A stretch of 64,000 bases of DNA from NCBI GenBank assembly GCA_038227995.1, contig JBBRPP010000029.1:7072-71071 (forward strand), in the 5' to 3' direction. Both the position numbers and the translations under genes were made by a program. The notes below the pieces were generated by a model. It had not been told where the DNA came from. It saw nothing but the letters and a program-made list of their open reading frames with translations, and ran no database searches. This stretch comes from WLMZ01 sp038227995 (GTDB lineage Bacteria; Actinomycetota; Acidimicrobiia; Acidimicrobiales; Ilumatobacteraceae). This document shows, piece by piece, positions 60,089 through 64,000 of this stretch (the first letter of the stretch is position 1; every line of letters begins with the position of its first letter).

Positions 60089-61312
60089 TCACAACGGGTG
60101 GAACGTGATGGGCATCTGGGTCACGCCGTTCACGAAGTCGCTCTTGAGTCGGCGCACCGGGCCCGCCAGCTGAGGGTTGCCGAGCCGGTTGACGACTTCG
60201 TTCATCGTCGCTCGGATCTGCGCTTTGGCCAGGCTGGCGCCGAGGCAGAAGTGCACGCCGCCGCCGCCGAAAGTGACGTGATCGTTGGGCTTGCGGGCGA
60301 CGTCGAAACGATGGGGGTCGGCGAACACCTCTTCGTCACGGTTTGCCGCGGCGTAGTACATGACCACCTTGTCGCCTGCTGCGATCGGGGTGCCGCGGAT
60401 CTCCGTGTCGACGGTCGCGGTGCGGCGGAAGTTGTGGATCGATGTGCCGTAGCGCAGCATCTCGTCGACCGCGGTCGGCCACAATGATGCGTCGGCGCGG
60501 AGACGATCGGCCTCGCCCGGGTTGTGGATGAAGGCGAGCATCGCGTGGTTGATCAGGTTCCTGGTGGTCTCGTTGCCGGCGACGATCAGGGTGACGAAGA
60601 ACATGTTCAACTCGCCGTCATCGAGGCGCTGGCCGTCGACCTCGGCGTTGACGAGCGCCGTCATGATGTCGTCGCGCGGTTCGGCCCGACGCGCCGCTGC
60701 CATCTGGTCGCAGAGCGCGTACACCTCCATCGCTGCCAACTGTCCGGCGTCGCCGCCGATGTCGTCGAGCGATCCGATCATCATGTTGGTCAGCTCGACC
60801 ATGCGCGGCCACAGGTCGTCGTCGAGGCCCAGCATCGTGCAGATCGTCTGGATCGGCACCTTCGAGGCGATGTCGTTGACGAACTCGCACTCGCCACGGT
60901 CGATGACATCGTCGACGACACGCACAGCGCGCGCATCGATGTCCTCGATCAGCTTGTTGATCACCTTCGGGGTGAATCCCTTGGCGACGATGTTGCGGTA
61001 GCGGGTGTGCTGCGGGTCGTCCATGTTCAGCACGCTGAGGCGCAGCATCATCAGCGTCTCCTCGTCCTGGTCGGGGATGAAGGTCGCACCGAGCGCGGAC
61101 GAGAACGTGCGCGGGTCGCGGCTGATGCGCTTGACGTCGGCGTGCTTGGTGATCGCCCAGAAGCCGGAGCCACCGTCCTCGTCGTGCCAGTACACAGGCG
61201 CCTCGCGACGCAACAGGTCGAATTGATCGTGAGGCACGCCGCGGGCCCAGGTGTCGGCCAGGAGATCGATGCGGGACAGGTCGGATGTTCCGAGGTCGGA
61301 TGACGAGGTCAT
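60089..61312 (-). CDS. Cytochrome P450, CYP125/CYP142-like
   Basis: 407 residues. I-helix AGNETTRN, K-helix ExxR in DEMLR and heme loop FGGGGVHFCLG with the Cys ligand. LNMDDPQHTRYRNIVAKGF and FWAITKHADVKRISRDP resemble CYP125/CYP142, which oxidise the steroid side-chain terminus, so a steroid or fatty substrate is plausible. ATG overlaps the TetR stop by 4 bp. Confidence 0.9.
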   Translation of the reverse strand: MTSSSDLGTSDLSRIDLLADTWARGVPHDQFDLLRREAPVYWHDEDGGSGFWAITKHADVKRISRDPRTFSSALGATFIPDQDEETLMMLRLSVLNMDDPQHTRYRNIVAKGFTPKVINKLIEDIDARAVRVVDDVIDRGECEFVNDIASKVPIQTICTMLGLDDDLWPRMVELTNMMIGSLDDIGGDAGQLAAMEVYALCDQMAAARRAEPRDDIMTALVNAEVDGQRLDDGELNMFFVTLIVAGNETTRNLINHAMLAFIHNPGEADRLRADASLWPTAVDEMLRYGTSIHNFRRTATVDTEIRGTPIAAGDKVVMYYAAANRDEEVFADPHRFDVARKPNDHVTFGGGGVHFCLGASLAKAQIRATMNEVVNRLGNPQLAGPVRRLKSDFVNGVTQMPITFHPL

Positions 61313-61923
61313 GCGGTTGCTCCTTCAATGTCGCGTGTGGCGATGTCGGGTGTGGCGATGTCGGGTGTGGAGACGAGATGATGCAGGGTGCGCACCGCCA
61401 TCTCGTCGGTGATCGAATCGGGTGAGACCTGATGCATCATCGCCATGCCGAACAGCACGCCGACGATCGCGGGGGCATTCGTGCCCGCACCGGCGAACTC
61501 GGGCCAGCGCTCGGGCAACAGCGCGATGCCCTCCCACGTCTCGATGTAGCGCAGGCGCAGCCGATCCATCGCAAGGGGGTTCCGTCGAGCGTGGCTCCAC
61601 ACCTCGTGCTCGAGCGCCAGCCATCGCGTCGACGACGGTTGCGAGACTGCCCGCCACAGTGCGGCCAGGCGCTGATCTGCATCGTCGGCGAGTTCGAGCT
61701 CGGCCGCGACGACCGTCGCTGCGTCGCCGAGCCACTCGTCGACGACTGCGAACAACAACTCTTCCTTGCTGCTGAAATGCCCGTACAAGGCCCCGACCGT
61801 GCGGCCCGCCAGCTGAGCGATCGCGTCGACTGATGCGCCGGCAATGCCCTGCTCGGCAAAGAGCTCGGCCGCCGCTGCCAGCAAGCGGGACCGGGTCTCG
61901 GTCTTGCGATCGATCTGGCGCAT
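61309..61923 (-). CDS. TetR-family regulator coupled to the P450
   Basis: 204 residues. Helix-turn-helix LLAAAAELFAEQGIAGASVD, AIAQLAGRTVGALYGHFSSK. The C-terminal tail contains a tandem PDIAT repeat from a 15-bp repeat (61327-61371). First gene of a two-gene operon with the P450; an 18-bp palindrome just upstream is its likely operator. Confidence 0.85.
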   Translation of the reverse strand: MRQIDRKTETRSRLLAAAAELFAEQGIAGASVDAIAQLAGRTVGALYGHFSSKEELLFAVVDEWLGDAATVVAAELELADDADQRLAALWRAVSQPSSTRWLALEHEVWSHARRNPLAMDRLRLRYIETWEGIALLPERWPEFAGAGTNAPAIVGVLFGMAMMHQVSPDSITDEMAVRTLHHLVSTPDIATPDIATRDIEGATA

Positions 61924-61932
61924 CGAAGAAAG

Positions 61933-61950
61933 ATAACGAGCGCTCGCTAT
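61933..61950. promoter_or_regulatory. Probable TetR operator upstream of the P450 operon
   Basis: ATAACGAGC/GCTCGCTAT, an 18-bp palindrome with 8 of 9 positions paired, 10-27 nt before the tetR start. Confidence 0.6.
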
Positions 61951-62088
61951 GTGAGTCAAAGCGGTCGACGAGAACGACGCGCGCGCCGTCGCCTGGCCAG
62001 GTCGATGGCGACGAGGTGGCGCCCGGTTGACTCCGGCTTTACCCGCAGGATCTGGCATCGTCAGATGGCCATCGGTACGGTCCGCGAC

Positions 62089-63231
62089 ATGACCGGACCC
62101 CGCACGAGATCCACCGACGTCGTCGGGGAGACCATCGTTGCTCCCGCACGGCGGCCCGCGACCTCGTGTCGCGCGCTCGTCGCGATCTTGGCCGTGGTGC
62201 TCGGCGCGTGCGCATCCTCTGCCACCGAAGCGGTTCCCTCCTCGACCACGCGCACGTCGGAGCCGCGCGTCGTGGCGCCACGCACGACGTCGGCAGCAAC
62301 GACCGTGATCGCAACGACGGCGACGACCGCGAAGCCGACGACAACGTCCACGACAGCCACGCCGACGACCACGACCACGACGGCGATGACGACGTCCACG
62401 ACCACGACCACGACAGCGATGACGACGTCCACGACGACGTCCACGACGACAGCACCCGTGACCACGATGCCACCGATCGTCGTACCGGTCGGTGCTCAGT
62501 ACGTGGCCCTCGGCAGTTCGTTCGCTTCGGGACCCGGCATCCCGACCCAGTTCACGGCGTGCAGCCGATCGAGCAACAACTACCCGCACCTCGTTGCAGC
62601 CGCACTTCACCTTCATCTGGTCGATGTGACGTGCAGCGGAGCGACCACCCGCGAGATCCTGACCCGGCCTCAGCACGGTTACCCGCCGCAGATCTCGGCG
62701 GTGACCGCAGCCACCGCGCTGGTCACGATCACGATCGGTGGGAACAACCTGCAGTACTCGACTCACTTGCGACTGTGCGCCCTGGCGGTCGCACAGGGTG
62801 GCTGCCTGAGCGGAATCGATCACGCCAAGCAGATGGCGCTCGACGACGCCCTCCCCGGTCAACTGGCCGACGTCGTCGCCGCGGTGAAAAAGCGAGCTCC
62901 TTCCGCCACCATCGTGATCGTCGCCTACCCGCGGATCATTCCGGCCGGCTCGCAGACGTGCGATCGGCTGTCCCTCGCGCCCGCCGACCTGACCTTCCTG
63001 AGCGATGTCGGCGCGACGCTCGAACGTTCACTCGTGCAGGCAGCCGCAAGCGCCGACGTTCTGCTGGCCGACCCGTACGTACTCGCTGACGGCCACGGGC
63101 CATGCGCGGCCGACGCCGATCGATGGGTCGAGGGCCGGGTGCCGCGGTCGCCCGACATCGAGTTCCATCCGAATGCCAACGGCCACGCTGAGATGGCCGC
63201 GCTGGTCGAACAGGCACTCATCGCAGCGTGA
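62089..63231 (+). CDS. Secreted SGNH/GDSL hydrolase lipoprotein
   Basis: 380 residues. Lipoprotein signal ending VLGAC, then a Thr-rich linker of about 65 residues, then an SGNH hydrolase: YVALGSSFASG (Ser), CSGATTREIL (Gly), ITIGGNNLQY (Asn) and D-x-x-H in DIEFHPNANGH. Extracellular esterase or lipase, tethered through the linker. Start uncertain; ATG 62089 keeps the signal peptide near the N-terminus, alternatives are 62065 and 61951. Confidence 0.8.
   Translation: MTGPRTRSTDVVGETIVAPARRPATSCRALVAILAVVLGACASSATEAVPSSTTRTSEPRVVAPRTTSAATTVIATTATTAKPTTTSTTATPTTTTTTAMTTSTTTTTTAMTTSTTTSTTTAPVTTMPPIVVPVGAQYVALGSSFASGPGIPTQFTACSRSSNNYPHLVAAALHLHLVDVTCSGATTREILTRPQHGYPPQISAVTAATALVTITIGGNNLQYSTHLRLCALAVAQGGCLSGIDHAKQMALDDALPGQLADVVAAVKKRAPSATIVIVAYPRIIPAGSQTCDRLSLAPADLTFLSDVGATLERSLVQAAASADVLLADPYVLADGHGPCAADADRWVEGRVPRSPDIEFHPNANGHAEMAALVEQALIAA
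62282..62466 (+). repeat. Thr-codon low-complexity linker of the SGNH lipoprotein
   Basis: In-frame ACG/ACC-rich repeats, including three copies of ATGACGACGTCCACGAC-like units. It codes for the threonine stalk between lipid anchor and enzyme. Confidence 0.7.
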
Positions 63232-63500
63232 CCACGCTCGATTGATCCGGTATCACTCCCGGGCCGCGCCGGGAATTGATCGAAGTCGATGTGGTGATCT
63301 GTGGATTCACCGGTGCGTCCATCGAGCGTCCAAAGATTCCGAGCGACGTCATGCTGCCGGTCATGTGATTTCGGTGGAGGACGGTCCACGGCGCGCATGA
63401 GATCGTCACGGGGCGGAAACATGGTGAACCTCGTCCCGAAATCGGCCAAACGTAGGTTGTCGCCCGTCACACATGTCCCGTGTGTCCAGGAGGGAGATTT

Positions 63501-63908
63501 ATGTTCGGGAGAACACAACGCCATCGGCGATTGGGTGTCACGGCGGTCATTGCCGTGTCGCTGATCGCTGCGAGCTGCGGATCGGACAAACCATCGAGTA
63601 GTGCGGCAAGCAGCACAACAGCGGCGAGCGGCACGGCAACGAGCGGCAGTCTTGTCAGCAGCACCGCAGCGGGTTCCGGTGGGACCTGCGTCGACGGCGA
63701 CACCGTGAAGCTCGGCTTCTTGAACTCGACATCAGGTGTGATGGCCATCAGCGAGCAGACAGTGCGCGACTCACTCACGCTCGCCTCCGAGGAGATCAAC
63801 GCCGGTGGCGGAATCCTCGGCAAGCAGATCAAGTTCGTGGCCGAGGATGGCCAGAGCGAGGGCCAGTTCCAACGGTCGGTGCACGGTCCCGGTTTGACTG
63901 ATCCGTGA
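63501..63908 (+). pseudogene. ABC substrate-binding lipoprotein gene truncated by an insertion
   Basis: Starts well (AGGAGGGA before ATG 63501, lipoprotein signal with lipobox IAASC) and follows the urea/branched-chain amino-acid-binding family: KLGFLNSTSGVMAISEQTVR and LASEEINAGGGILGKQIKFV, then AEDGQSEGQ. At that point (about 63865-63880) the family sequence (TFAEK...) is replaced by SVHGPGLTDP and a stop. The rest of the gene would lie beyond the insertion and the window edge. Confidence 0.6.
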
Positions 63909-64000
63909 GGGTCAGGATGGCCGGTGCTGTTGACCACCACCGACCGTTGGAGATACCAGGATGCCAGGCTTGCCGTTGTCGTTGTGCGAGCGCGAGGAGA
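63872..64000 (+). mobile_element. Left part of an IS element (IS30-like), start boundary approximate
   Basis: The break in the binding-protein gene, the short leader and the reading frame at 63961 opening like an IS30-family transposase suggest the element begins near 63872, in or after GGTCGGTGCACGG. The terminal repeat and target duplication cannot be confirmed because the other end is outside the window. Confidence 0.45.
63961..64000 (+). CDS. Transposase N-terminus (partial, runs off the right edge)
   Basis: Only 13 codons are present: MPGLPLSLCEREE. GGAGA lies 7 nt upstream of the ATG. The start resembles IS30-family transposases (typically M-P-G-x-x-L-S-x-x-E-R-E-x-I). Family assignment is tentative from so few residues. 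Confidence 0.45.
   Translation, partial: MPGLPLSLCEREE

Noticed and set aside
62282..62466. Regular repeats that could suggest a CRISPR array or VNTR
   Set aside because: Units are irregular, lack unique spacers and encode an in-frame threonine linker.

Overview
The window is high-GC DNA with dense, mostly short operons, many 4-bp ATGA/GTGA stop-start overlaps, frequent GTG starts and several start codons placed only 6-8 nt after a -10 box (leaderless mRNAs). Together with three luciferase-like (LLM) oxidoreductases, a DUF222/13E12-type HNH endonuclease under a GAAC-N4-GTTC LexA box, a mycobacterial-type furA-katG pair and abundant acyl-CoA/aromatic catabolism, this points to a free-living actinobacterium, most likely of the Acidimicrobiia/Ilumatobacter type. 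That placement is inference from gene content, not from a marker gene.

Layout. 1-5.2 kb: start of a nitrite/sulfite reductase, a nitronate monooxygenase, a PhyH dioxygenase translationally coupled to an alanine-racemase-like protein that has lost key active-site residues, then an exosortase-family gene divergent from a Cys-rich secreted protein with a C-terminal sorting-like tail. 5.2-15.2 kb: SOS-controlled HNH endonuclease, enoyl-CoA hydratase, lipoprotein, methyltransferases, esterase, an XRE-cupin regulator divergent from a His-rich methyltransferase, LLM and DinB proteins. 15.2-22.6 kb: thiolase-like/DUF35 pair, PadR-ABC-FtsX exporter operon, and an alpha/beta hydrolase fused to two ACT domains. 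22.6-36 kb: PPOX proteins, a coupled pair of cytosine-deaminase-like proteins, an oxidoreductase with a MmyB-type regulator, acyl-CoA genes, an LLM-VOC-MetE-like operon, and a TetR/LLM divergent pair. 36-43.4 kb: furA-katG with a FurA-type box, an ABC-2 exporter operon and a MalT-type LuxR gene broken by an in-frame TGA. 43.4-46.2 kb: MFS exporter divergent from a second XRE-cupin regulator, which shares the operator of the first, followed by a yybP-ykoY manganese riboswitch, a 21-codon leader ORF and a GDT1-type Mn exporter. 46.2-51 kb: MarR-controlled meta-cleavage operon. 51-63 kb: CapA-like lipoprotein, a seven-gene minus-strand operon (ComDE-like decarboxylase, amino-acid oxidase, PxpABC, quinone reductase), SDR-VOC, TetR-P450 and an SGNH hydrolase. 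The right edge holds an ABC binding-protein gene cut by what looks like an IS30-type element.

Best candidates for something new: the exosortase/Cys-rich target pair; the twin XRE-cupin regulators with the same TGGCA-N8-TGCCA operator set on leaderless promoters; the active/degenerate amidohydrolase pair; the hydrolase-ACT fusion; and the Mn riboswitch acting through a coupled leader ORF. All function calls rest on reading motifs by eye; no database search was possible.
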